A stretch of 64,000 nt of DNA from NCBI GenBank assembly GCA_002286715.1, contig NSJX01000020.1, forward strand, positions 257,873 through 321,872. The letters run 5' to 3'. Below the pieces are notes generated by a model. That model searched no databases. It saw only the letters and a list, made by a program, of their open reading frames with translations, and was not told the origin of the DNA. The position numbers were made by a program, and so were the translations under genes. Position 1 is the first letter of the stretch. Every line of letters begins with the position of its first letter. This document shows positions 21,122 through 35,000 of the stretch, in pieces. The DNA is from Dentipellis sp. KUC8613. Its lineage: Eukaryota; Basidiomycota; Agaricomycetes; Russulales; Hericiaceae.

Positions 21122-24100
21122 CGTCAGCCGAAGCTCTAGGTATCCCGGTGCGGCGCGGGTGGGCGAAAGTGACGCGAAATGTATTCCTGGCGTTGTGATG
21201 AATTTCTCTCGGTGGCGTAGGTGTGAATGGGGTGCTGTCGAGCGTGTTGAATGAAAGTCTGTAACGTATAAAGACGCGACTGATATAGTTTCCAAGGATA
21301 GGTGTTTTCTGCTGTCAAAGGTCGTGAGTCGCGGAGGCGAACTTTGACAAATGTCCAAGGAGAGTGGAGATGTAGTATATGTTGGATTAGAGGGTGTTTG
21401 TCAGAGTAGCTAAGGGAGACATGCGAGAGAATGAGGGGGATTGCGCCAGGGAGCCAGGAATACAGTTCGCGTCGAGATCGTGGACGCGGCTCAACGCCTT
21501 GAGGCGAGGAGAGGAAGATGGGAGAACGAGAAGAGGGTTGAGAGCAAAGGAGGAGCCCCAAGAGCCGAGGCAATGGGTAATTATTACCCAATATTTGCGA
21601 GGCAGACACATCCGCAAGCAACGACGGCGTGAACGGCAATTTGAATTCACAAGCTTCTGAACCGCGCCGGCCACCGACGCTAAGCATCCGAGCCCCATTA
21701 ATCTATCTCCAGATCGTCCCTCGGGGTTACAGAACGCTCATACCAGGATGGGCAAGGCGCCCTGGGAGCACATTTCATTCTCCAGCAATAGAACGAACAA
21801 AGGCAAAGCGACAACACCAACGACAACCAGCATGGGCGAAGGGTTGATGCATTGACGGAAGAGGACGGAAGGAATGTTGACCAGTGTCCAAGTGCTTAAT
21901 TGATAGGTCAGTATGGCAACGAACAAGTGCCCAAATTGAGGGACTCATCGATGCCATCATGCCAGCATTCCGCCACTTGCTTTACACTACGTGACCCAGG
22001 GACCCAGAAGCCCGTCCCTTGCGAACTCAGAAGTCCTCCCTCGGTGCAATTTACGGTCACCGGACGTATCAGCAACGTCTTAGCGCCCCGCCATCCCTCA
22101 CCGTCCTTCACTCAGACTCAGCCCAAACACTTCTCCACTCGACCCCATGGAGTCAGTCATCGACACGTGGCGTCAATGCGCACATGAACGCGAGCTTTAG
22201 TGCAGAAAAATGACGATTGCGATCGGAGAGCCAAGATTTGTACCTGCAGGATGCTGCCCGTTGCCGTGGTTTCTCCTGTAGTCAGGGTCCCACAGCCCGG
22301 CTCGTCCTCTCGATACGCAACCCGCAACCTCCGACGCCCGACGTCAGTCGCAGTTGAGCCTGTTCACGCGAGAGCCACGTTGCGTGCAGGAGAAATTGCC
22401 GAAAGAAGGAAGAAAATCAGCACGTACGGAGTATCTGTGGCTGAACGAGCCGACTATCAGGAACAATTACCGCTTTATGACTCAATTTTACTAGTCCGGC
22501 AGCGGCAGTCATCGCAAGATCGTGAACCCCGCAAGGACGTCGTTCCTGCTGTCAATGTGGCGGGCGCCTCTTGAGTCAAGCACGCGACTACAAGATCGAA
22601 AACCTGAAATGTCTATAGCTTCCTCCCTACACATCTACCTCACGTGGGCCTCGAAACCGTGGCTTCTGGCCAGCAGCACAAACTTACAGACCTTCCTGAT
22701 GCATCTAATCGAAGAAAACTGACTGACAGCTCGTTGCGAATCTCCATGTTGCACTTGCTGAGTCAGCGATATATGGAAGATGTTGAAGGAGTTGCATGCA
22801 ACCTGTCCAGTACTATCAGTGGACACCACTTCGTTAATCTTCGAGTAAAAAAATCATAGCGAGACAAGTAATCAGTTCTGTCTTTTCAAACCAAGACATG
22901 TAGATACTATACCTTCCCAGCTAGCACTTCCAGGTGCTTTGACGCTGAAGTGTGAATTTTACGCTTCGCAATAGAGGATTCAAGAGAGGGTACCAGTGTT
23001 CGTCAGTTTCTCCGGGGGATTGTCACGAAATGTCACGCTGCCGAAGCATGCCGAACTGAACTCCGCAACGATGAGCGCCCAAGATGGGGCTCAGGATTTA
23101 CGTTTGCCGGAATGCCGCCCTTATCGTTTACACTCCGATGTGGCTGAACACCCCTCAGTGTCACGCTTTTTGCTCCGTACTTGACTGACATACGAGTGCA
23201 GGGACCGTTTGCCTCGGAGAAATATGTTACCTACGTCTTACATCTGAAGGATCATTTGAGTGAAGTTTGAGTGTGATCGGTTCGCAATTGCGAGCAAGCG
23301 AGGCCAAAATGTCAGAATACGACAAACATTCGAGCACTTATATTTAAATATCTCTACATCCACTGAAGCTTTTGCATCGCCAATTTCACGAGCCTGTAGA
23401 TACTGAATTATCACTATTTATGATGTAGTTATAGAAGCAATTGCATCGGGGGCGAAAGCGCTACAGGCGATTAACGAACACCGGGTCCCTAACGAAGTGG
23501 TGTCCACTGATAGTAGCAAGCGAGATGTGGGTGCTTGTGGGCGCCAACGCGGAGTCCCAGACGTACCCGCGTAGCGTGGACACAAGTTCGCCGGACTGTC
23601 TCCGCACGCGATGATGACCAAACCGTGCCGGACGTTGTGCGGCGAACGGCTGCGCGGGCGAGCCGTGGCCGCCCAACGACGAGGGGCGTTGCCATCCTGG
23701 GGCCTAGATTAGATAGGGTGGTAAAGCGCCGCGGAACAGCCATCCGATAACTCCTCCCGCGACGCGCAGCGCGTAACACCGACTTACGCGACGGCTGTCT
23801 GCTGCTTCGTCGCCAGGTTCGCAGGCCCGAGCCGAGCTGGAGGGCGTCGTGTCTGGCACTACTGGCGGTGGCGGTGGCAGGCGTGCACGTTCCTGTCGTG
23901 GCGCCTGGCGACCTCGAGGGCCACGAAGCATACAGTCGGCAACCGAGATGCCCGCCCGACCATCGCGCGAAGGACGTCGCGACTCGCGGCAACCAAAAAG
24001 ACGCCAGCGATCGGGCTCGGAGACAGTGACATTGCTACGACGGACTCGGAGTCGAGAACTGTCGTCAACCAGTCTTTGGCCTCGACACGTCCAGACGCAT

Positions 24101-27100
24101 TGGTGTCGTGCGGGGCGGGGAGTGGAATCGTGGATTGTGCTGACGAATAGTTATACCGCCTCCGTTTGAGGTGAGATTCAGGAGAAATAGAAGCCATGGA
24201 GCTTGACGACCGATCCCAGGGAAAAAGCGAGACGGTTTTACAACTTGCACCACGCGGGTAGGGCAAAGAACCCTACAAACGGCTTGCTGATCTCCGCTGA
24301 GCTTATCGAGGAGAGCTCAAGTTCGGCACGGAAGCAGAAGTTTGACCCGCAACCCGCGGTGTGGATAATCAGCCAGTGAAAGTCCGTTCGGGAGAGAGAC
24401 AGCAGGAAAGAAGAACAAGGACTCGGGCAGAATCCAGCAAGAGACCCTGGGCCTAGTCTGAAGCCTCTCCACAGTTGCAAATTGGAATGTGGCTTCCCTG
24501 AGATACAGTACGCGCAGCAGGAGGCTTGCCGAGATTGACCGGTAACTGGTGGCTGGGCAGTTGCAGCGTGCACGGCGGCGGAGGACAAAGCAGAGCGAGA
24601 GGTTAGGACCCTCAAACACAGCAGCATGCGGCAAACACGTTCCTCATATACTTACATGACGGCACTCGCGTCGAAGGCTCAGCCTAAGGCAGACTGCATC
24701 CGACCGAAAGCCAGGAAACGGACACCGCTCCCGTAGCCTGCTCTCCGCAGTCTGCAATTGGCTGCACGATATGCTTCCTCGATCAGCCTGAGGATGCATA
24801 CGCATACGGAATTCCAAATAATTTGCGCGAACCGTAGCTCTGGATCAGCCGCATGTTGCGAAATGGACGCGTTCATGTTCATTGCCGAAGAAACCGGCGG
24901 CGCCGGCAACGGCACGGTGTTTTGTTGGTGTCGGGTCCGATTCGAGGGAGATATCATTGGGGCAATTAATCGCGAAGTCTGCATCAGGACGGGGAAAGCC
25001 TCTTCATTGCGTCATAGACAACTTGTTGACAACTCTAGCAGCCCGGGAAGACTGTATAGGTATAGGACGGCGGGTTGGACCAAAGGTTGTGTCGAGAGTC
25101 ATACGAACCGGAGCCTAAGGTGGTGCAGAAAAGCTCGCCACCGGCCAGGCTGCACTAGGCTGCAAACACGTGGTGTAGGCGAGGTGGCGTTGGAGCAGAA
25201 GTTGCAGCTGCGCCACCGCGGTCCTAGGATTTTGACAGCTCGTTCGCAAAGAGGCTGCTCAGGACGTGTGGCCGGGCGACAGTCGGCGGCCGCGACGATG
25301 AGAACTTCGGCTGCATCCTGATGATTCGTCTATGAAGCTGCCGGTAGGTAGGCGCACGGCACCCGAACGATATGTAGACGTCGATGAAGGCCATGGATCT
25401 TGACAGGATCTGATGTAATGAACGTTAAACTAACACCAGTAGATTGCAAGGCGCTCGACCGTGCTTCGTACTCGTATGCCTCACGAGAGGACGCCGGCTA
25501 TGTCTTCGAACGAAATGGTAACAGCCGGTGAAGAAGGTTTTTGGGTATTCCGAGATCAAGGTGAGCCTGGGTGCGCTTGACGTGCTACTCAGAGGAGGGT
25601 CATGGACTCGCTACAATACCTCGACAGCAAATTGTGCGATCGGAGGAGAATGAGGGGCAAGTGGAGGCCAATTTGCAGTTCAGAAGGTGAAGAAGGCAGT
25701 AACGGCTATGTGCAGACTGCGCAGTAGAATGAGGGAACAATTTTTGAGTTCAGTCGGCGAAATACGTACACGGCATAGCACCTAGATACAAGGTTCAGCT
25801 TGGGAGAAAAAAATCACTTCCTCCATATGTCTGTATAACACCCTCGTTACCCCGTATCCCTGAGGGGTTGACATTGCCTGCGTTCTCGTAACGGCGTAAG
25901 ATGCGACCCACATTGAGCGTTAGTCTAGACAGCGTTCGCGGAGACCCGTACACGAAGAGGACAGTGCTCCGTATCGCCCGACATCACGATGAAACACCGC
26001 AAATGTCTTAACAACTTGAGAAGATTGAGACTCCCGAGCAACAGGGGATCTGCACAAGAAGCTCCCCCTGGCGAGCATCGAGGCCAGCAATCAGATTGGA
26101 ACCTGTCTGCAGAAGCGCTACTCGCCATGAGAATATGACGGCGACCGCATGTTTGGCACACGACTCACCAGCTGTCGTGCGACTGCAGCCGCAAACGCCT
26201 GTCCTGGGAAGATGCGCCGCGGCTAGCCAATGATGATATGCGTAAGTGTACAAGCCAGTATGGCGGTGACAGAGACATAGATTCGGAAGCATCTGAGCAT
26301 CAAGAATTTGATTGAAGCGTGTTTCAGCGCGGACCTGGTTTCCGTGAGAAGCAGCAACGTTGTAAAGTTCGACGGTTCTCCGTAGGCACTGCGCATGTCC
26401 AGGCATTATACTAAATCTGGCGCGCCGATCCTGGCTCTCCTGTCGAGGAACAGCAGTCCTAGGCATGCGACGAGTTGGAATGGGCACAGGGCAAATCGAT
26501 GTGAAGATGAGACCAGTGGCACTTATGGCGAGCTATGCATTCAGTCTTCAAGGTCCTGTGAGTTTTTGAGCTATTATTGATCAGACAAGCCATGTGCGAC
26601 CTCTCAGAGCAACCGAAAGCAAACCCAGGCCCACCAACCTGCGAAGCAGCGAAATAGCGTCACAGCGTGGATCTTAGGTCAAATCTACTCACCTTTAGCT
26701 GTAAGATCGGCCCATCGTGTGCCTATTTTATCGTTGAGTGTAGAAGATGACGAACAGTAGTGCTGACGGGATGCAGCATGTAAGAGACTCAGAAACTAAG
26801 AAAGAGGGTCGGCGAGGGCACGCGGCAGGGTAAATCAGAGTAGACACGTGAGCTAGCACCGTCATCACGTGGTTGTGGCGCGTCCTTCATTTATCGATTC
26901 CTTTGTAGTTTATGAGTACCTGACTAGTACTGGTGCGCCAATGCTCCTTCTACTCCTACCTCTCGCACACAAGAGTCCTCTCCCTTTTTTCTCCCCAGGG
27001 CAGCGCGGTAAGCTGCGTAATGTCGAGGCGGCACTGATGGGTCAAGAAGACCTAACCTTACGCGGCAGTGGTCCAGAGCTCCACGTGCATGCAGCCACTC

Positions 27101-27253
27101 GGCATCTGCCGTTCCTCCATCACTTTCTCCAGCCGCACGCTTCGAGCTCGCCCAAGGTATGTTGCCCTTGCCGCTCACCTACAGCCTGCATCGCTAACCT
27201 GGGGCATTAGAATAGACGTTTAGTACTCCTAAAACTACTTTAGTCTCTGTCTC
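21122..27253. other. Six-kilobase gene-poor region
   Basis: No domain-bearing exon was found on either strand. Open frames of 100-190 codons occur (minus 23489-23992, minus 23859-24266, plus 24758-25321, minus 26008-26487), but they overlap one another on opposite strands and cannot be chained by splice sites into a convincing protein. Two minus-strand frames share a short PLPAP motif (near 24155 and 24930), too little to call a repeat. The right end must hold the promoter of the bromodomain gene and the left end that of the homeodomain gene. Candidates are decayed genes, non-coding transcripts or old transposon remains. Confidence 0.45.
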
Positions 27254-29688
27254 ATGGGTGAAAATGGCCTCAAGACGCCCATTCGCAGCCAACCAGGATC
27301 GAGCTCAAGCGGCTTGACGCTTGTCATCCCGTCGCTGAAGGCTCTGAAGGCTAAGCAACTTCAGGCATTGTCCGAAGAGCCCCCGAGTGCAAAGAAGACA
27401 CCACGGCCGGTCAAGCTCAAACCTCTGCGCGAGGTGCTTTCGTCGCTAATCACGAAGATTAAGAAGTGAGTACCCTCAGACGGTGTCTTTCTAGCCTGGC
27501 GTTGATCATTAACACAGAAAAGATGACTATGCGTTTTTCCTACACCCAGTTGATGCGTCACAGGTACCTGGGTACTCGGAGTTGATTCAGCGGCCGATGG
27601 ATTTTGGGACGATGACGACTAAGGTCGAGAAGGGCCGCTATCGTTCACTAGAGGAGTTTTCAGTGAGTATATGCTGTCTTTCCAGCGCGCATGGGAACTC
27701 AGCTTTCTTCACAGTCTGATTTCCAGCTCGTTATCTCCAATGCCAAGGCATTCAACCCACCTGGCACCATCTACCACCAAGAGGCCTGCCGCATCGAAGC
27801 CTGGGGCTCGGAGCACATCGCCAAATCTGCTGCACATGTCATAGAATATGAAACAGACTGGAACATTGAGATAGAGCGTGACGACGAGGTCGTCATCGAC
27901 GGCGAAGACGATGATGCTGCGGGTCCCAGCGCAGGACCGACTACTCCCGCACGGCGGTCGCCCTCCGTCAGTTCGTCCGTTATGCCACCTGCAAAGCGCG
28001 CGCGGGGGGCAGCAAAGAAGACGGGTATGCCATCAGAGACTCTTGAAGCTGACGGCCACCTGCCTGGCCACAAAGACGGGATCACAGCCTTCCCGCCAGG
28101 CTCGGACTGGGCCGAACTTATGGTTGCTCTCAAACTCAAAGGCAAGTCTACATGTTTGTGCTAGTATTCCATGCTCTAAACAGAGCCACAGGGAAGCGGT
28201 ACAAGACGAAGAAAGAGCGTATGCGCATCGAAAAAGGCGGTCCGCCCTACACCGCAGAAGGCAGCATCGATTACGGCGAAAGTGCGTCTTAGGATTGACC
28301 CTACTGCAACCGCATTGCGCATACATGAACTTACTGACTGGGGTGACCACTGCAGTGGAGGATCCATTCAACCTTCTGTCTGTATTCGTGCCGGATGCAC
28401 CCACCAACCTCCAACTGACGCCTATCTACCCACCAAACGCACCACCAGACGCATCTGAGACTCTTGCTCCCGCGCCTGTCAACACCCTCATACCAGAAGA
28501 CACGCCGCCGGCACCTATCGCGAAGCCACCCTCCGACAACAGCATCGCGCGCACCGGTTGTCCCAAGTACCGCTTCTGGACGGTCAATCGACACACGTCG
28601 TCGCGAGCCAAGGCCAAGGAGCGAGAGGATGATGAGCCCCCGCCGCCCACCGCACAGCCGCGCACGGCCGTCGCAGCGGACTTTGGCGCATTCTCGACGC
28701 TGCCGGCGCGCCTGGCAAGGGAATCGCGTGTGCCGGCGGAGCACGAGGGGACGGCGTTCACAACAGAGGAGAAGCTCTTCGATGCCCTAAGGGAGAGCAT
28801 CGAGAAGCGCCCGCGCCAAGGTGCAGTTGCCGGAACGCAGTCCGCGGAGGAGCTTGTGGACGATGCGGGGTACTGGACGCAGGAGCGCGCGATGCAGGCA
28901 CAGGACTATATACGAGAGGTTGTATATGGTGGCGTCGACGGCCTGGCCTACCTGCGGAGCGTGGCAGAGTTCATCACGCCCGGGGACGCGGTACGCCCAC
29001 ATACTTCTAAACACTAGGACAGCCCGTTGACCAGCTGATATCTGTGACGCAGACCGAGGCGCGGCATGACAGTGCTATCCTAGGAAAGGGTGTCACCCAA
29101 CCACTAGGAAAGCCACTTGCGGAATACGTCGAGGAGACGCTCGTCGACACGATCACAGAGGGCCGCCACCGCACCGCGCGCGCAGCAGCAACCCACGTCG
29201 CGTCGGACGGTCGCGTGCCGCTGCCTGCTGCCCTCGCGGCGCCATTCCACACGTCGTCAACCGTGCTCCCGCGCGCCGCGCGCCTGGCCGCGCAGATCGC
29301 GCCGTTGCGCGCGCAGCCGCTCGACCTCGCGTCGCTCATCAACGCGCCGGAGGAGCTGTTCAAAGCCGACGAGGAATTCGCCTCGGACGCGGACGGCCGC
29401 ACCCAGCGCGTGAGCCTCGCGGAGATCGACAACGACCCGGCCGTCCTCGCGGCCGCGATGGTGCATGCGAGCACGCTCATCGCGAAGCTGGAGAAGCGCA
29501 AGGCCGAGGCGCGCTCGGCGCTGAAGGAGGAGGAAGAGGAGGAGGAGAGCGAGGACCCCGTGGAGCGCGAGCTCAGGATGACGCTCATCGCGCTCGCGAA
29601 GCGTGCCCCGCTGGACCAGATCGGCAGGATGCCTGCCGAGCTCGTGCCTGCGCACCTGCGGGGCTTCGTCCCAACCATTGGGTTTTAG
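27254..29688 (+). CDS. BRD7/BRD9-like bromodomain protein
   Basis: Six exons (27254-27465, 27518-27662, 27715-28141, 28192-28281, 28356-28990, 29053-29688), 714 aa, all phases closed. The bromodomain covers about residues 55-150: LREVLSSLITKIKKKDDYAFFLHPVD, then PMDFGTMTTKVEKG, and the acetyl-lysine-binding asparagine in NAKAFNPPGTIY. Downstream blocks FPPGSDWAELMVALKLKGK and GSIDYGEMEDPFNLLSVF, followed by a helical C-terminal part, match the BRD7/BRD9 type rather than BET or Gcn5 proteins, which have different partners. In animals these are SWI/SNF subunits; a chromatin-reader role is inferred here. Intron 3 uses a GC donor (G|GCAAGT at 28142), forced by the frame. A Glu-rich run lies near the C-terminus. 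Confidence 0.85.
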
Positions 29689-30211
29689 CTTATGGCTCTG
29701 GTGTGGCGAGCTTTCTCACTGGCTTCGTCAAGCCAGTGCTACGCGGAGGATGGCCGGCGCAAGTTGGCTGTCTCCGATTTTTTCGCCAGCTCGAGCAGCT
29801 GGCCTTGTGGAGTATAATGGAATATGTATAATTAAGTGCAGTAGAAAAGCGTAATGTGTATCGTCAAGGGCGTGAAGCATGAACGGCGTAAGATCGTCTA
29901 TGGTGATGGAGGGTGCACATGCAGAAAACAAGAAATACAGTGACGGCGCATCGTACACCACGCTAGAAATGAATGAGAGGGCGGCCTGCGTAGCAGTCGA
30001 CAGGCGTCCTTTTGGATATCGTGGATGGAGAGGTATCTAAGGTCCGTGAGCAGTCAATAGGAAGAGCATAAAGCAGAGATTAAAGAAGATAGAAGGTGCA
30101 GTGCATAGCGAGCAATTAGGCGACAGCAGTAACCGATAACACATAATGATGAGGCGGCCGGCGGGATCGCAGATCAATGCAATGCAAGGAAACAGGCAGG
30201 AAGGCGAGGGT
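29689..30211. other. Convergent 3' intergenic region
   Basis: About 520 bp between the stop codons of the bromodomain gene (+) and the nucleotidyltransferase-like gene (-). Probably 3' untranslated regions; no feature recognised. Confidence 0.55.
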
Positions 30212-30980
30212 TCAGCAAGGCTGCGCGTAGCGCTGCCCGTGTGCGAGATGAATAGCATGACGCATGCGGTTTCGCAGGGCATCCAGATGCGGTGGAGGAT
30301 AGTTCGAGTAGCCCATGGGCCAGCAGATCGACGTGATCCAGTCCTCCAGCGACTGCCGGCTCCAGCGGATGCCGCGCTGCCAGTACGCGAGGCGCAGGAT
30401 GGCCGCAATGTCATCTGGGTCGTCCTTCTTGTACCGCACGAACTTGAGCGCGAGGCCCCACGCCCACATCACGCCGACCAGCTGCAGCCCGGGCGACTCG
30501 TAGATCACGTTCTTTTCGAGATTCTTGGGGATGAGCGAGCAGTGCGCGATGGGGTCGTACTCGCGGCCGTATGCGCTGTGGGCCACCGCACTTAGCGAAT
30601 GGAGTGCCAGGTATGGAAGAACGTGCTTACTCTCGTGCCATGGGCAACGCGACGTCCGCGTGCGAGTTCATCCAGTCGCCACCGAGGCGGAAGCGTTGTG
30701 CCGTCTGCGCGATGCACGCTTTGAGACGTTCGCCCGCGTCCCAGATGCCATAGCGGCGATACTCAGCGACGAAGGCGCGGTGAATGTAGTCGATGTCGCG
30801 CGTCGACTTTCGGCTCTGTAGCTCCTGATGCAAGACCACGACAGCGCCGCCGTGCACTAGCAGACGGACCTGGTGGCCGAAGGCGGCGAGGAGGCGTTTC
30901 GAGAGGTCATCGAGGATGACGGGGAGGTTGTGGCGGGTCAGCAGGACATCGTTGTGCTCCCACGAGGTGGACATGGACAT
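30212..30980 (-). CDS. Nucleotidyltransferase-fold protein
   Basis: Exons 30980-30631 and 30575-30212 (intron 55 nt), 237 aa. The N-terminal half carries the marks of a minimal nucleotidyltransferase: VHGGAVVVLH (G44-G45), RDIDYI (D62 and D64, the paired metal-binding acids) and a third acid in SHADVALP (D109). The C-terminal half is helical with GLALKFVRYKKDDPDDIAAILRLA, a pattern common in proteins related to the bacterial AbiEii/AbiGii group. Related single-domain proteins are, to my recollection, frequent in mushroom-forming fungi and without assigned function. The start is the first of two nearby methionines (M1 and M3). Nucleotide transfer is inferred from the acids, not shown; no partner antitoxin-like gene lies beside it. 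Confidence 0.7.
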
Positions 30981-32016
30981 TGGGGGCAGTAGCCAGAAGA
31001 AAGGAGGATGGGGGGCAGGCGAAGGGCGTGTTGCGGCTTGTTAAGGGCGGCGCGTGGCATGGGTGATCGAGGACAAAAAGACGGCGAGGTATAAGAGAGA
31101 AAATGGAGCGCTCTGTCATCGGTGGCAGAAGGCATGGGTCCGGGCAACGTGCATCAAAGGCTCAATAGAGGCACGTACGTGAAGCGGTGCCGTCGCTGGC
31201 CGAAAATGGTTGTCTGGGTCCGACTGGTTGACCAAGCCCTCCATGCTTTCCCAACGTGTGCGCTAAGCTGCGCCTGACAACCGAAAGGGCTCTAGACGGC
31301 CTGTCTGCAAACGCAGCTGTGGGGGCGACCAAGCTCCCGTGCGACGCTCCGTACAATGGAATCCTAGCAATTGTGACTTGACTGACGATCTGTTATTGAC
31401 ATACGTAGTTGACACTGGCGAGATCGTACATAGCCCTGAAGTGCTTTCGGAGAGCCCGGGTCACGAATAGTATCGCAACAGGGTACTGCTCAGGCAACAC
31501 AGGAGTCATCGCAATGACGAAGCTCGACAGCGTTGAAAGGGATTCCTGCGTATCGATATCCTTCATCCCAACTGGTCTAGCAGAAGCTGATGCCGAAACA
31601 AAAGAATCGGGTGCTTCAAGTTCGCGTTGTCCAAATCAAGGTATCTGTGGTATTGTTCTTGAGTGAATGGGCTTGCGTAGATGGCGAGGAAGCGAATAAG
31701 GCAAAAGATTTGCGGATCTATGAAGCCTCTCCTAGGACAGAACCGCCTTGCAGGAAATTTCCCAGTACTTGACCTAGTGGGAGAGACAGAATCAGTGCAC
31801 GGGTACACGGTGTGGACGGGTGGCGCGTCCGGCGAATACCGAAGGAACGAAGCGGAGATGGAAAGGTCCCTGGTGGCACAGCGCCGCGTTGCTCTCCTCT
31901 CAACGTTCAATATTGCACTGGTCGACCACCATCTCATCTCGACAACTAGAAGTAACATATCCATCAACGAACGACCTGGTACGATCGTGTCGTAGATCTG
32001 TTTGAGCTGTCTGTTT
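30981..32016. other. Divergent promoter region
   Basis: About 1 kb between the nucleotidyltransferase-like gene (-) and PMS1 (+). Opposed frames at 31563-31967 (-) and 31681-31995 (+) overlap and show no domain. I cannot support a gene here. Confidence 0.5.
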
Positions 32017-35000
32017 ATGTCTCAGGAGGAGACGCGCGAGAATGCCATCAAGGCTATTGACGCCCAATCCATTCATCGCATCACCTCCGGCCAGGTGGTC
32101 AGCGACCTCCAGACAGCAGTCAAGGAACTGGTCGAGAATAGTCTCGATGCGGGAGCTAAGACTATAGGTATGTATTTGTTAGCATTAGTATCTTGCAAAT
32201 GTGAATACTTGGTCGTAGAGATCCGGTTCAAGGACTTCGGACTGAAGTCCATCGAAGTCATTGATAATGGATCAGGGATTGCACCTGAAGACTATGACAG
32301 CGTCGGTACGTGTTCAGAATTAATCAGAGAATGGAAGTGAGACATCGTTCCCCGCGCGTAGGATTGAAGCACCACACGTCAAAGCTTGCGTCATTCGAAG
32401 ACCTGACGAAAGTTCTGAGCTTTGGATTCCGCGGAGAGGCCCTCTCTTCCCTGTGTGCTTTGACAGAAAGTGTCATCATCACCACTTCCATGCAGTCCCA
32501 AGCCCCTATTGGGACCATTCTGGAACTCGATAGGAATGGTCGCGTCAAGAGCAGAGACAAGAAGGTAGCCCGACAGGTATGTCAGACGATTTTTGCCGCT
32601 GAGGTCCCGTCTCATGTTTTCGATAGCGCGGAACGACCGTGGCGGTCCATGGTCTTTTCAAGCCATTACCTGTACGTCGCAAGGAACTCGAGCGCAACGC
32701 CAAGCGGGAGTTCACGAAGGCTTTGAACCTTCTCAACGCGTATGCCCTTGTTCCGTGCACAAAAGAGAATCAGGGCGTCAGGCTTACGGTTTCCAATCAA
32801 TCTGACAGCGGGTGCGTAGTTTCTTCATCGAACGAAGCCAGTACAATTGACCTATATGCAGCCGGAAGACTGTGCAACTTCAGACCGATGGCTCCACTTC
32901 CCTGAGGTCTTCTGTCACCTCACTATGGGGACCCAAATCACTCGAGAACATCGTGGAGCTCAATTTGGAATTCGACGTTGAAACAGAGAAGACGGTGCTG
33001 CGAAGACGTGGGCTTGATCGTGATAGGTACTGGCTACGTTCGCCCCTTGTTCTGTCTTTGGCTGACTGCTTCCGCCTGCAGTGCGTCTAACAATACCGTG
33101 CGCGTACGAGGCCTGATTTCGAAGTTCGTCGTCGGTTGTGGGCGAACGGGATCTGATAGACAGTTCTTCTACATCAACGGACGTCCCTGTACTCCCACGA
33201 AGGTCCCGCCCTCTTCTATTGTTTGACCTTCAAACCCCTTGATGCTATGAACTTTCCTTTTGTAGGTGCAGAAGGCGTTCAACGAGGTATACAAGACGTT
33301 CAACATGAATCAGCTCCCATTCATCGTCGCGGATTTCATCATACCGACAGGTATGTAGGCGTTATTGTCTTCGTTGACGTGAGAGCAGAAGCAGAGTGAG
33401 ATCTGAAACGGAATGCTCGTCCAGATTCGTGTGATATCAATGTCAGCCCGGACAAGCGCACGATATTGCTGCACAGCGAGAACAACCTCATTGATGCGCT
33501 CAAGGTGCGTTCGCAAACAGCGTCAATTGCGCAGCAGGTGCCGGAGATGTTCACAATGCATTGTCTCCTTTGTGTCTAGAAATCTCTCACGGAGAAATTC
33601 GCATCATCGCGCTCGACGTTTGCGCTCAACGCAACACAAGGCTCGCAAAAAGAACAAGCAAGCGCCATTCCCCGGAAAGACTCCCAACAGTCAGCCACAT
33701 CAACAAGCGAAGCGCCCGCGCAAGTCGACGTCGAAGCCGACCCAGATGTAAGCGCCGGTGCCGATACAACACCGGAGCATTCCAACGCACCATCGCAGCA
33801 TTCACTTCCTGACAACCCCGCATCCCCGCCGGGCAACTCCAGTCCCTCCAAGTCAGCCACCAGCGCCCATTCCGTACTCCCTGATGCAAGTGCACATGCT
33901 TCTGTCAAGCTCGTGCCGCGCTCGACATCTGCCGCACGTCCGCCTGCCGCCCCTCCAGCACCACAGGAACCTTCCGCAGACCCAGATCTGGGCCTGCCTC
34001 CATCCGGGGCGGATGCGCTCCAGGATGCTGTCCGAGTGCGGCGAGACGATAACCAGGACGTGGCGCCTGTCGCTGCTGCGACGTCATCCCTAGGACAGCC
34101 CGAGAAGGACGACGCCGTGCAGGGTCCCGCGACTTCTACATCCACTTCGGCAAATGAGAAGGAGCGGTCGCTTTCGGCGTCCCGTCCCTCCCGGGGTCCG
34201 GGGATGGCAAATGGACGCGCACCAGCGACGGTGGAGCGCATTTTGAGCGCGGAGGAAGGGTCGGGGGGCAGTGCGAAGGCGCGGGATCGCGCGGTGCAGA
34301 TGGTGCTGGATACGTCCGGCGCGAGCTGGAATTTGAAGAGGGCGGCCAGCTCAGGGACGGCCGGTGGCGAGTTGCCGAGGAAGAAGGCGCGTGTGGAAGG
34401 CGAAGTGAGGAGGGCAAAGAGCGATCTGAGATCGGGCGCGGGGGCGAGGGAGAGTTTGAGGGAGCAGTTGAAGGGGTTTGCGAGTCAGGGGACGAGGTTG
34501 CCTGTTGGCAAGGGTGTGGAGGATGACGACGATGACGAAGAGGTTGCAGCAGCCGGGTCCGACGATGACGACGAGGACGTCGAGATGGAGGATGTGACCA
34601 GTGCAGGAATCGGGAAGGACACGGGCCCAACCAAGCATTCTCGACCAAAGCGTATGGACGAAGGCAGCAAAACCGTCAATGCAGATGTGAGCGTGAGCGT
34701 CGTCGACGAGACGATGGACGTAGATGCCACGCCCTCTGACGCCGCTGACCACGAGGTCATCGACCTTACCGACTCCGCGCCAGGCGACAAGTCGTCCAGC
34801 ATTGTTGCCGAGACGGAACACGCGTACAGCGCCTATGTGCACCCGCCTGAGGTCATCCGCACTACCTCCGACGACAAGCTCTCTGCCGCGTTTAATCTTT
34901 CGCGCATCACCGATGCATGGCGAGCGCTCCACACCCGCGCTCGTGCAGCAGCAGCAGTTCCGCCACCGTCGACCTCCGCTGCGGCACTCAAGACCAAAGC

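Noticed and set aside
24100..24990. Apparent duplication of a PLPAP...NAS segment in two minus-strand frames
   Set aside because: Too short and the flanking DNA does not align; likely chance.
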